DNA from: Microbacteriaceae bacterium
GTDB lineage: Bacteria; Actinomycetota; Actinomycetes; Actinomycetales; Microbacteriaceae
Reading direction: 5' to 3'
NCBI GenBank assembly: GCA_011620705.1
Contig: WOYR01000010.1
Span: 1 to 13,771 of the forward strand
DNA: 13,771 bases
Part shown: one piece after another, positions 1 through 6,018 of the stretch
Position numbering within the stretch: the first letter of the stretch is position 1
How the letters are laid out: the number at the start of each line of letters is the position of its first letter
Notes under the pieces: model-generated
Told to the model about the DNA's origin: nothing
The model's input: only the letters and a program-made list of their open reading frames with translations
Database searches by the model: none
Made by a program: the position numbers and the translations under genes

Positions 1-244
1 GGACGTCGGACAGCTGGAGGTCACGACGCGGACGCGGAGGCCGGGGACGATGAGGCCTGCGTGGTCGCCGAGGGCGCGCCGCGCGCCTCGCGAGGAAGAA
101 CCTGGTCAGCAGTGTCGCCGGGGAGAACGCCGCTAAGAAAAGGAAGTACGGATTCCAGAAAGCGGCAGCCGCGACCTCGGCGATGAACAGCGGCAGGGTC
201 GCCGCGAGGATCGTCGACGCCCGGGGGCCGGCTGGCTCGGTCAC
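1..244 (-). CDS. Partial membrane protein, 3' end beyond window, apparent frameshift
   Basis: This is the N-terminal part of a gene that runs off the left edge. The chosen GTG start (244-242) overlaps the TGA stop of the upstream Wzz-like gene as GTGA, the arrangement used at other junctions here; an ATG at 262 in the same frame is the alternative. The first 50 or so residues are a hydrophobic, probably membrane-spanning stretch (TILAATLPLFIAEV, then FWNPYFLFLAAF), and third-position GC is high down to about position 92. Below that, the same frame turns into an Arg/Pro-rich run with many A/T third positions, while another frame keeps coding-like base use. This suggests an indel in the alternating GC run at 74-86. 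No family is recognisable. Its place after two Wzz-like genes makes a Wzy/O-antigen-ligase-like polymerase possible, but that is a guess from context. Confidence 0.5.
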   Translation of the reverse strand, partial: MTEPAGPRASTILAATLPLFIAEVAAAAFWNPYFLFLAAFSPATLLTRFFLARRAARPRRPRRPHRPRPPRPRRDLQLSDV

Positions 245-897
245 AGCTGAGGTGCGCGCCATCTGCGTCGGGGTCGGACCGGACTGGTCGGCGCCACCGT
301 GCGACGCCGACTGAGGCCGTCGACGATCGCGGCCAGCAGGATCGTGAACACGGCGAAACCGACACCGACGAGCACGGTCGTCGTTGCGCGGCCCTTTTGA
401 TCGATCATGCCCTGCGTGTCGAACGTGATCGGGATCGCTCTCATGCGGAACTCTGACGGAATGGATTCGTCGTTCTGCAACCGGTTGAGGATGACCCCGG
501 TCTGGGCGACCAGGACCTGCAGGACGCGACCCAGTTCGGCGTCATCATCCCCGGTCACCGTGTAGAGCAAGGCGGGACCGGAGTTCGCAAGATCCCGCGC
601 CACCACGATCTTGGTGCTCGGGTGCTCGCGCATCAGCTTCCCGGCGACGTCGTCGGCGCTCAGGGAGCCGACGAGGACATCCGCTGCGGCATTGAGCCCC
701 GCCAGGTTGAGGAACGGATTGCCGGTGTTGGGCGCGAAAGAGCCGCTGCTGGGAATCAGCAGTTCCGTCGCCGTCCGCTCATAGCTCGGTTTGACGACGA
801 CCCATGCGCCGAAGGCCATTGCGCACGCGAGAACCAGTCCCGGGACGACGATGTACCAGCGCCGCCAGAGGCCGGCGAGCGTCTCTGTCATATTCAT
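241..897 (-). CDS. Wzz-like chain-length/polysaccharide co-polymerase protein, second of a pair (218 aa)
   Basis: The protein has the two-transmembrane topology of Wzz/CpsC-type polysaccharide co-polymerases, which sit in the cytoplasmic membrane and influence polymer length or export. One membrane helix lies at about residues 15-35 and a second at about 172-194, with an extracytoplasmic domain of about 135 residues between them and a basic cytoplasmic tail (SRRRTVAPTSPVRPRRR). The ATG at 897 was chosen because GGAGGA lies about 9 bases upstream; the open frame extends further but without support. An ATG at 891 is also possible. It starts 16 bases after the stop of its neighbour, with which it shares the N-terminal pattern R-x-W-Y-x-V-V, so the two look like diverged duplicates. 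No cytoplasmic BY-kinase domain is fused. It is short for a Wzz protein. The family call rests on topology and context rather than a strong motif. Confidence 0.72.
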   Translation of the reverse strand: MNMTETLAGLWRRWYIVVPGLVLACAMAFGAWVVVKPSYERTATELLIPSSGSFAPNTGNPFLNLAGLNAAADVLVGSLSADDVAGKLMREHPSTKIVVARDLANSGPALLYTVTGDDDAELGRVLQVLVAQTGVILNRLQNDESIPSEFRMRAIPITFDTQGMIDQKGRATTTVLVGVGFAVFTILLAAIVDGLSRRRTVAPTSPVRPRRRWRAPQL

Positions 898-913
898 CCG
901 AGCGATTCCTCCG

Positions 914-1603
914 TCATGCGGTTGTCGAGTTCGAGTCCGGTGCGGCACGACCCCTCGCGCCACGTGCCCGCGAGCGCAGTCGCTCGACCGTCACCGCACC
1001 CCATCCGCCGACGAGCAGACCAGCAGCCCCCAGGCCGGCGACCGCCAGGATCAGAGACGATCGGCTCGGAGCCACGGAGGTGATGAGAAGGGAGAGCGGG
1101 ACGACGGTGGGGATGATGCGATCGGCGAACCGCACGCCCGCCGCGGCCTGCATGTCCTCGGAGATCCGGAAGACGTCGGCGATGATGCCCGTCTGCTTCG
1201 ACTTCACCCAGTCGGCGCTCGGTCCGACGATCTCGATGTCGATCTGCGCCATGCGGTAGATGGCGACGAACTGGCCCCCATCGTTGGGCAGCGTCACGTT
1301 CACCCCGCGACGGATCCCCGCTCCGTAATACGGAGCACTGTCGTCGGCGTAGGTCGACGCGGTCACACCGCCGTTGACCTTCTCGACGACGGCGGAGACG
1401 AACGAGATCACGCTCTTGTCGCCGGTGCCGTTGTAGGGCTCCAGCTCCGACGCGTTCGGATAGGTGAAGGTGATCGACGTCCGCGTCGTGTATACGACCT
1501 GGTCCTGAGCGAAGTGGACGACGAGGAGCGCGGCGCACAACAGGGCTGCCACGACGAGGTACCACCCCCTGAGGAGCGTCAGAAGAAGTCCACGGAGCGC
1601 CAC
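914..1603 (-). CDS. Wzz-like chain-length/polysaccharide co-polymerase protein, first of a pair (229 aa)
   Basis: This membrane protein has helices at about residues 14-31 and 183-205 flanking a periplasm-facing domain of about 150 residues, which is the Wzz/CpsC-like layout. The N-terminal juxtamembrane sequence LLRGWYLVV resembles the start of Wzz-type proteins and of the following gene (LWRRWYIVV). A basic tail (RLRSRARGARGR) follows the second helix. The start is taken as GTG at 1603, preceded by a strong purine-rich ribosome-binding stretch (GGGGGAGGG, then AAGG); the same frame can be extended upstream to 1645, but those residues look non-coding. It follows a 119-base gap after the GT2 gene, so it may have its own promoter. 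Its likely role is polymer length control or export of the glycan made by this locus. The assignment is by topology and context. Confidence 0.72.
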   Translation of the reverse strand: MALRGLLLTLLRGWYLVVAALLCAALLVVHFAQDQVVYTTRTSITFTYPNASELEPYNGTGDKSVISFVSAVVEKVNGGVTASTYADDSAPYYGAGIRRGVNVTLPNDGGQFVAIYRMAQIDIEIVGPSADWVKSKQTGIIADVFRISEDMQAAAGVRFADRIIPTVVPLSLLITSVAPSRSSLILAVAGLGAAGLLVGGWGAVTVERLRSRARGARGRAAPDSNSTTA

Positions 1604-1722
1604 GTGACCTTCCCTCCCCCATGAATCCCTGTCTGGACAGCACAAAGCGGCAGCCGCATCAGATTACCCGCAGCATCCCGTGAATCCGTCCGGATGCTTG
1701 TGGCACGCGGGGCCCACGCGGC
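1604..1722 (-). promoter_or_regulatory. Intergenic region with hairpin, palindrome and weak -10-like element before the Wzz-like pair
   Basis: This is the largest gap inside the left operon. On the minus strand, just after the GT2 stop codon, lies an inverted repeat (AGCATCC at 1672-1678 and GGATGCT at 1692-1698, 13-base loop). Next come TAATCT at 1666-1661, which fits an actinobacterial TANNNT -10 element but has no convincing -35, and then a short palindrome CTGTCtgGACAG at 1629-1640. The ribosome-binding stretch for the 1603 start follows. An internal promoter or attenuator driving the Wzz-like pair is plausible but not demonstrated. Confidence 0.25.
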
Positions 1723-2652
1723 TCAGACGAACAGCATCGCCGCCGCGTTGCGCCAGGTATCGGGAGAGCGGAAGCCGCCGGCTCTCAGCCGTCGTCGGCG
1801 GGCGATCGGACCTGCGGAGCGGATCGAGACGAACTGCTCGAGCGTCGCCAGAGCGTCCGGTGGGAGCTCGTCGGCGTAGGCGCTGAGGAACTCGGCGCCC
1901 TGATCGAGCCGCAGCCGCACCCAGCGACGGACCTCGCTCGGGGCCGGGAGGCGCCGGAGCGCTCCTCCCAGGCTCGAGCGCTTCGGGACGGAGACGTTCG
2001 CCCCGTGAATCCGATAGCGGATGTGCGGGACCGGATCGAAATCCACGGCGCCGAACGCGCAGGCGGCCAGGTCGATCCACCAGTCGTGCATCACCGCGGC
2101 ACGAGGGATGTCGCGCACGCGCTCGACCAGGGGTCGGTTGAGCACCGCGGTGCACCCGGTCACCGTTGGATGCATGAGGGCCGTGTTGAGGGACATCCCG
2201 AACGTCGGGAAGATCGACTTGAACGCCCAGAAGGAGGGGGCGATCACGGTGTCGTCGGCGTCCACCACGGTGAGATCGCCGTGCACCAGTAACGGCACGT
2301 CCGACCCGACCCGTTCCTCCAGCGCGTGCATCCGGACAAGACCCTCGAAGATCTTCTCAGGGAGCCAGATGTCATCGTGGTCCGCCAGGAAGACGTAGTC
2401 ACCCCGTGAAAGGGCCAGGAGCGACGCGAAGTTCGCGCCGGCGCTGCCGCTCGGCACCTCGCGGACGACGAGCTCAGGGGCATTGTCGAACCGATCCGCC
2501 CAGCGTCGGATGATGGCGACCGTCCCGTCGGTCGAGCAGTCGTCGCTGATCACCAGCACGAAGTCGCGGAATGTCTGCGTGGCAAGCGATTCCAGCATCG
2601 GTTCCAGGAAGCGCTCGCTGTTGCAAGTCGCGAGCAGCACCTCGACTCTCAC
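1723..2652 (-). CDS. Glycosyltransferase family 2, rhamnosyltransferase-like (309 aa)
   Basis: This is a cytoplasmic or membrane-associated inverting GT-A enzyme that transfers a sugar from a nucleotide donor to a lipid-linked glycan intermediate. The N-terminus VEVLLATCNSERFLEPML and the DDCSTDGT segment (residues 37-44) are the GT2 nucleotide-binding signature. The metal-binding acidic motif is ADHDDIW (90-96). Further down, MHDWW (188-192) and YRIHGANVS (213-221) are typical of the GT2 branch that includes RgpF/RfbF-type rhamnosyltransferases. The actual donor sugar cannot be read from sequence. Its GTG start overlaps the stop of the upstream GT4 gene (GTGA, 2652-2649), so the two are probably translationally coupled. 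The length of about 300 residues is normal for the family, and no key motif is missing. Confidence 0.9.
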   Translation of the reverse strand: MRVEVLLATCNSERFLEPMLESLATQTFRDFVLVISDDCSTDGTVAIIRRWADRFDNAPELVVREVPSGSAGANFASLLALSRGDYVFLADHDDIWLPEKIFEGLVRMHALEERVGSDVPLLVHGDLTVVDADDTVIAPSFWAFKSIFPTFGMSLNTALMHPTVTGCTAVLNRPLVERVRDIPRAAVMHDWWIDLAACAFGAVDFDPVPHIRYRIHGANVSVPKRSSLGGALRRLPAPSEVRRWVRLRLDQGAEFLSAYADELPPDALATLEQFVSIRSAGPIARRRRLRAGGFRSPDTWRNAAAMLFV

Positions 2653-4028
2653 GATCCGGCCCCCGGGGCTCGGCGATCCAGGATGAAGCGGGCCAGCTCT
2701 CCGTCCGCCGCGAGGGGCACATACCGGGCGCCCTGCTCATCTAGCTCCGACGGCGCCTGCGGGTTGGCATCCCTGACGACCTCGCGGGCGGTGCCGGTGA
2801 GGTCGTCGAAGACGCCCACGTAGGCGCGAGCCTGGGGTCGCCAGTCCAGCTCCTGCGACACTCTCTCCCGTGCCTGCTCGCCCAGCCGCCGGCGCAGCGC
2901 CGGGTCGTCGATCAGCCGCTCGACGGCATCCGCGAATGCCGCGACGTCTCCCGACTCGACGTAGACGACCGATTCGCCGCCGCTCACGCGGGTCTCGACG
3001 AGATCGAACGACACCGACGGCAATGCGTACGCCATGTACTCCATGGTCTTGTTCATCGTGGAGACGTCATTGAGCGGCGTCTTGAGGTCGGGGCACAGGC
3101 CGATGTCCGCGCGACTCAGGTGCTCGGCGATCATGGGCTTGTCGGCGCGGCCCGTGAACGTGACGTACTGCTCGAGACCGAGCTCCGCGTTCAGCAACCG
3201 CAACTCGCTCAGGCTGTCGCCGAACCCGAGAAGCGTGGCATGCACATTGGTGCGGCCCCGCCGGTTGACGAGCTCGTCGACGACCCGCAGGCAGGTGTCC
3301 ACCCCGTCCTGCGGACCCATGATCCCGAGATAGACCAGCTCGATCCCGTCCGCCGGTCGAGGATGGGCCGGATAGATGGGACGCATGCTGCGGGTGTCGG
3401 GGCCGCTCCGGACGACGGTGACGGCATCCGGGCTCTTGTCTCCCCGATCGATGGCGATGCGCCGGTAGGACTCGTTCGTCGAGATCACCCGCTGCGCGGT
3501 CCGGTACGTGCGTCGCTCCAGCCAGAGCAGACCGCGGTACTCGAGTCCCCGCAACCCGCCCTTCGGCTCGCCGAAGCGGGAGCGGAACAGCTCGGGATTC
3601 AGGTCGTGCTGATCGAAGACGAAGCGCGCCCCCCGCAACCGCCAGAACCGGGCGAGCAGCCAGTAGGTGTCCTGGGGATTGCACGCCTGGATGACGGCGA
3701 ACGGGCCCCGACGCGCTGCAGCGAACGAGAGGAAGAACGTGCGGAGCCACGAGTAGACGAACTCGGTCACGAAGCCACCGAGCCCCTTCGCCTCCGGCGC
3801 CGGCTCGTACTTGTGGATGGCGATGCCGTCGATCACCTGACGCGATGGATCGCCGGGACCCTTCGGGCAGATCACGCTCACCCGGTACCCGTTCGCCGCG
3901 AGAGCCTTGCATTCCAGCCAGACCCGCCGGTCGAGAGGAACGGGGAGGTTCTGCACGATGATCAGCACGTGCGGCTGCGAACGATCCTCCCCGTTGAGGA
4001 GGGAGCCGGCACTTCGCGCCAAGGTCAT
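2649..4028 (-). CDS. Glycosyltransferase family 4 (459 aa)
   Basis: This is a two-domain GT-B retaining glycosyltransferase of the GT4 type, first gene of the left operon. The N-terminal Rossmann domain opens with HVLIIVQNLPVPLDRRVWLE (residues 20-39), a conserved opening in exopolysaccharide-cluster GT4 enzymes. NPQD (117-120), FDQHDLNPELF (138-148) and STNESYR (183-189) follow. The donor-binding domain has VYLGIMGPQDGVD (232-244) and STMNKTMEYMAYALP (323-337), with E330 at the second glutamate position of the GT4 motif, then FDLVETRVSGGES (341-353). The frame is open to 4175 (GTG), but the upstream 49 residues look non-coding and the divergent promoter region should lie there, so ATG at 4028 is used. 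There is no strong ribosome-binding site before it. Donor and acceptor are unknown. Confidence 0.9.
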   Translation of the reverse strand: MTLARSAGSLLNGEDRSQPHVLIIVQNLPVPLDRRVWLECKALAANGYRVSVICPKGPGDPSRQVIDGIAIHKYEPAPEAKGLGGFVTEFVYSWLRTFFLSFAAARRGPFAVIQACNPQDTYWLLARFWRLRGARFVFDQHDLNPELFRSRFGEPKGGLRGLEYRGLLWLERRTYRTAQRVISTNESYRRIAIDRGDKSPDAVTVVRSGPDTRSMRPIYPAHPRPADGIELVYLGIMGPQDGVDTCLRVVDELVNRRGRTNVHATLLGFGDSLSELRLLNAELGLEQYVTFTGRADKPMIAEHLSRADIGLCPDLKTPLNDVSTMNKTMEYMAYALPSVSFDLVETRVSGGESVVYVESGDVAAFADAVERLIDDPALRRRLGEQARERVSQELDWRPQARAYVGVFDDLTGTAREVVRDANPQAPSELDEQGARYVPLAADGELARFILDRRAPGAGS

Positions 4029-4277
4029 GGATGTGCGTCCGATCGGATGCCGACGCCCTGAGCTGGAAGCGTCGAGGGCCGAAAACAAATGGCAAGACTC
4101 GAATACCAGGGGTTCGCCCGGATTTCGCGGGTTGGTAAGATGAGCACACTCTAATGGAGATGAGGAGTTTTTCACCCGGTCGCTCTTCCCGATCGTGTCA
4201 GCATGGTCGCATCACGCAATTCCAACCCGGTCTCGCCGTTTCGCGGCACCGGCCGAACGAATGAAAGTGCCCAAGAC
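4029..4277. promoter_or_regulatory. Divergent intergenic region between left operon and secreted beta-helix gene
   Basis: About 250 bases separate the divergent starts at 4028 (minus) and 4278 (plus). The core at about 4081-4175 is clearly richer in A/T than its surroundings, as expected of a promoter region in a high-GC genome. On the plus strand TAAGAT at 4136-4141 is a good TANNNT -10 candidate; the hexamer 17 bases upstream (TTCGCC, 4113-4118) is a poor -35. On the minus strand TAGAGT (4153-4148) also fits TANNNT without a clear -35. A short inverted repeat CCCG...CGGG lies at 4117-4131, adjacent to the plus-strand -10. The region probably drives both transcription units. The exact promoters are uncertain. 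Confidence 0.45.
4136..4141 (+). promoter_or_regulatory. Candidate -10 element (TAAGAT) for the secreted beta-helix gene
   Basis: TAAGAT fits the actinobacterial TANNNT -10 pattern and lies in the A/T-richest part of the divergent region. The expected transcript start is near 4148, giving a 5' leader of about 130 bases to the ATG at 4278. The -35 match is weak. Confidence 0.25.
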
Positions 4278-5978
4278 ATGACCCGCGCCACCCGTCGCCA
4301 CGCGGCCCCGAAGCCTCGACACGTCGTGCCATGGTGGACCCGCATGGCGGCCGCCGTCGGCGCAGGCCTCCTCGTCACGACCCTTCTCCCGGTCATCGGC
4401 TCGGCCGCCGTCCCGTCTGCCGAACCGCTCACGCTGTGGGGCGGGACTCCCGATGCCACTCCGGTGCTCGACTCGGACCCGGCCTCGGTCGAACTCGGCA
4501 CAGCGTTCGTGAGCAAGACGGCCGGCACCGTGACCGGCGTGAGGTTCTGGAAGACCGCCGAGAACACGGGGACGCACGTGGGGCACCTGTGGGGCCCGGG
4601 TGGCAAGCTGCTCGCGACCGCGACATTCACGAACGAGACCGCGAGCGCCTGGCAGACCGTCTCGTTCAGTTCGCCGGTCGCGATCAGGGCGCACAAGAAG
4701 TACGTCGTCTCGTATCACGCGCCGTTCGGCCGGTACGTCTCGACCATCGGGTTCACCGGTCAGGCCGACTCGACCGTACTCGCTGTCAAGCGCGGCAACA
4801 GCGGCGTCTACTCCTACGGCAGCGCCGTGAGGTTTCCGACCTCGACCTGGCGTTCGAGCCAGTACTGGGTCGACGTGATGTTCCTCCCGACGGGAACCGT
4901 TCCGACGCCCAGAGCCAGCCCATCGCCCACATCCACGCCGACGGGGACACCCGCACCCACCAACTCGGCGACGCCGAAGCCCTCGTCGAGTGCGACGCCG
5001 ACTCCCAAGCCGAGTGAGACCACCACCTCCGCCCCGGCGGCTCCTGCTGGTCCGGTTGCGCCGCCTGCGGTGCCGTCGATTCCGGCGCAGGCGTCGATCG
5101 GGAAGGGGTGGTCGTTGACGGCATCGAAGGTGGGGCTGGCGCCGTTCGGGTTGACCTGTGCGTCATTGCCGGAGTACACGGCCTCGGGGAGCACGGTCGC
5201 CGCGGGCACGACGATCTACCGGCAGCGGATCACGGGCTGGTTGGATCTGACGTTGGGCAACATCACGATCAGCCAGTCGTGCATCCAACCCAAGCCCGGG
5301 TATGTGGGGCAGGGGTCGACGTCATTGACGACGTGGGGCACCCGGGATCTGCAGGGCCCGGTGACCGTGCAGGACAGCGAGTACGACGGGTCACTGCTGT
5401 CCACCCGTGATCAGGCGTACATCGGCTTCTTCAACGGGGTCGCCAGCATGTACCGCAACTACATCCACGACTCAGGGTCCGGGATCGGCATTCAGGGCAG
5501 TTACGAGAAGACCGGCCAGAACGTCGTCATCCAGAACAACTACATCGATCACCTCATCGCCTACGGTGACGCATCCGGCAGCGGCAACCACCAGTCCGCA
5601 TTCACCGTCCGCGATCTCGACCTCACCACCAACAGCTCCCGGCAGCTGCTGGTCAAGGACAACTTCTTCGACTGCGACGGCGCGAACGCGACCGGGTCGT
5701 TCTTCATCCAGCCCAATGGCGGCAACGTGTCGAACCTGACCGCGCAGGGCAACCTGCTCGCCGGCAACGGGTTCAACCTCATCCTCCAAGACGACCAGGG
5801 CCGATTCCCCGGCGTCACGTACCACAACATGCGCGCCATCGACAACCGCATGCAACCCACTGAATACGGTCCAGCCTCCCTCGCCGGCCGCGGCGAGGGC
5901 TGGACCCAATGGACCAACAACTACCTCTACAACCCCGTCGGCACCGACGGACAAGGCAAGGTCGTGGCCAAGCCTTAG
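4278..5978 (+). CDS. Secreted DUF4082 + right-handed beta-helix protein (566 aa)
   Basis: This is an exported multidomain protein of unknown activity. Residues 1-44 form a signal peptide: a basic n-region with many Arg/Lys, a hydrophobic core AAAVGAGLLVTTLLPVIG, and a likely cut near GSAA. Residues 53-203 match a DUF4082 domain, with hallmarks VELGTAF, GTVTGVRFWKTAENTGTHVG (83-102), LWGPGGKLLATATF, WQTVSFSSPVAI, YVVSYHAPFGRY and YWVDVMF. A Pro/Thr/Ser-rich linker spans about 204-270. Residues 271-566 have repeated short hydrophobic, Asn- and Gly-containing strands (VVIQNNYIDHL, LLVKDNFFDC, NLTAQGNLLAGNG) typical of a pectate-lyase-like parallel beta-helix. It has no LPXTG anchor or C-terminal membrane helix, so it is probably released or glycan-bound. 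The frame is open to ATG 4203, but 4278 fits the signal peptide better. Being embedded in a polysaccharide locus suggests a role on the glycan, such as binding or depolymerisation. No catalytic residues could be assigned. Confidence 0.85.
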   Translation: MTRATRRHAAPKPRHVVPWWTRMAAAVGAGLLVTTLLPVIGSAAVPSAEPLTLWGGTPDATPVLDSDPASVELGTAFVSKTAGTVTGVRFWKTAENTGTHVGHLWGPGGKLLATATFTNETASAWQTVSFSSPVAIRAHKKYVVSYHAPFGRYVSTIGFTGQADSTVLAVKRGNSGVYSYGSAVRFPTSTWRSSQYWVDVMFLPTGTVPTPRASPSPTSTPTGTPAPTNSATPKPSSSATPTPKPSETTTSAPAAPAGPVAPPAVPSIPAQASIGKGWSLTASKVGLAPFGLTCASLPEYTASGSTVAAGTTIYRQRITGWLDLTLGNITISQSCIQPKPGYVGQGSTSLTTWGTRDLQGPVTVQDSEYDGSLLSTRDQAYIGFFNGVASMYRNYIHDSGSGIGIQGSYEKTGQNVVIQNNYIDHLIAYGDASGSGNHQSAFTVRDLDLTTNSSRQLLVKDNFFDCDGANATGSFFIQPNGGNVSNLTAQGNLLAGNGFNLILQDDQGRFPGVTYHNMRAIDNRMQPTEYGPASLAGRGEGWTQWTNNYLYNPVGTDGQGKVVAKP

Positions 5979-5995
5979 GACGTCACGACTCAGGC

Positions 5996-6017
5996 CGATG
6001 GGAGTCCGCTCCCGCCG
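5996..6017. terminator. Hairpin between convergent genes, candidate bidirectional terminator
   Basis: GGGAG (6000-6004), loop TCCG and CTCCC (6009-6013) form a stem closed by a UNCG-type tetraloop (UCCG in RNA). The stem extends through a T-G wobble, one mismatch and two further G-C pairs to 5996/6017. It lies immediately after the plus-strand stop at 5978 and abuts the minus-strand stop at 6019-6021, where both transcription units need to end. No T-run follows on either side, so it could be a weak or Rho-assisted terminator. Confidence 0.4.
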
Positions 6018-6018
6018 C

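Noticed and set aside
21..365. 114-codon minus-strand frame at the left edge
   Set aside because: Most of it is out of frame with the Wzz-like gene and the membrane protein start, and its sequence is Arg/Ser-rich noise. Only its last part could be relevant if the frameshift at 74-86 went the other way.
3120..4061. 313-codon open frame on the plus strand opposite the GT4 gene
   Set aside because: The minus strand carries intact GT4 motifs throughout. The plus-strand product shows no domain.
4029..4175. N-terminal extension of the GT4 gene to a GTG at 4175
   Set aside because: The 49 added residues have no family similarity or coding-like composition and would cover the divergent promoter region.
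4154..4264. 36-codon upstream reading frame starting MEMRSF in the leader of the secreted protein
   Set aside because: It has no ribosome-binding site ahead of it, no regulatory codon run and no attenuator-like hairpin. It is probably chance.
4203..4277. Extended start (ATG 4203) for the secreted protein
   Set aside because: The 25 added residues have no ribosome-binding site and would place the signal peptide core unusually far from the N-terminus. It cannot be fully excluded.
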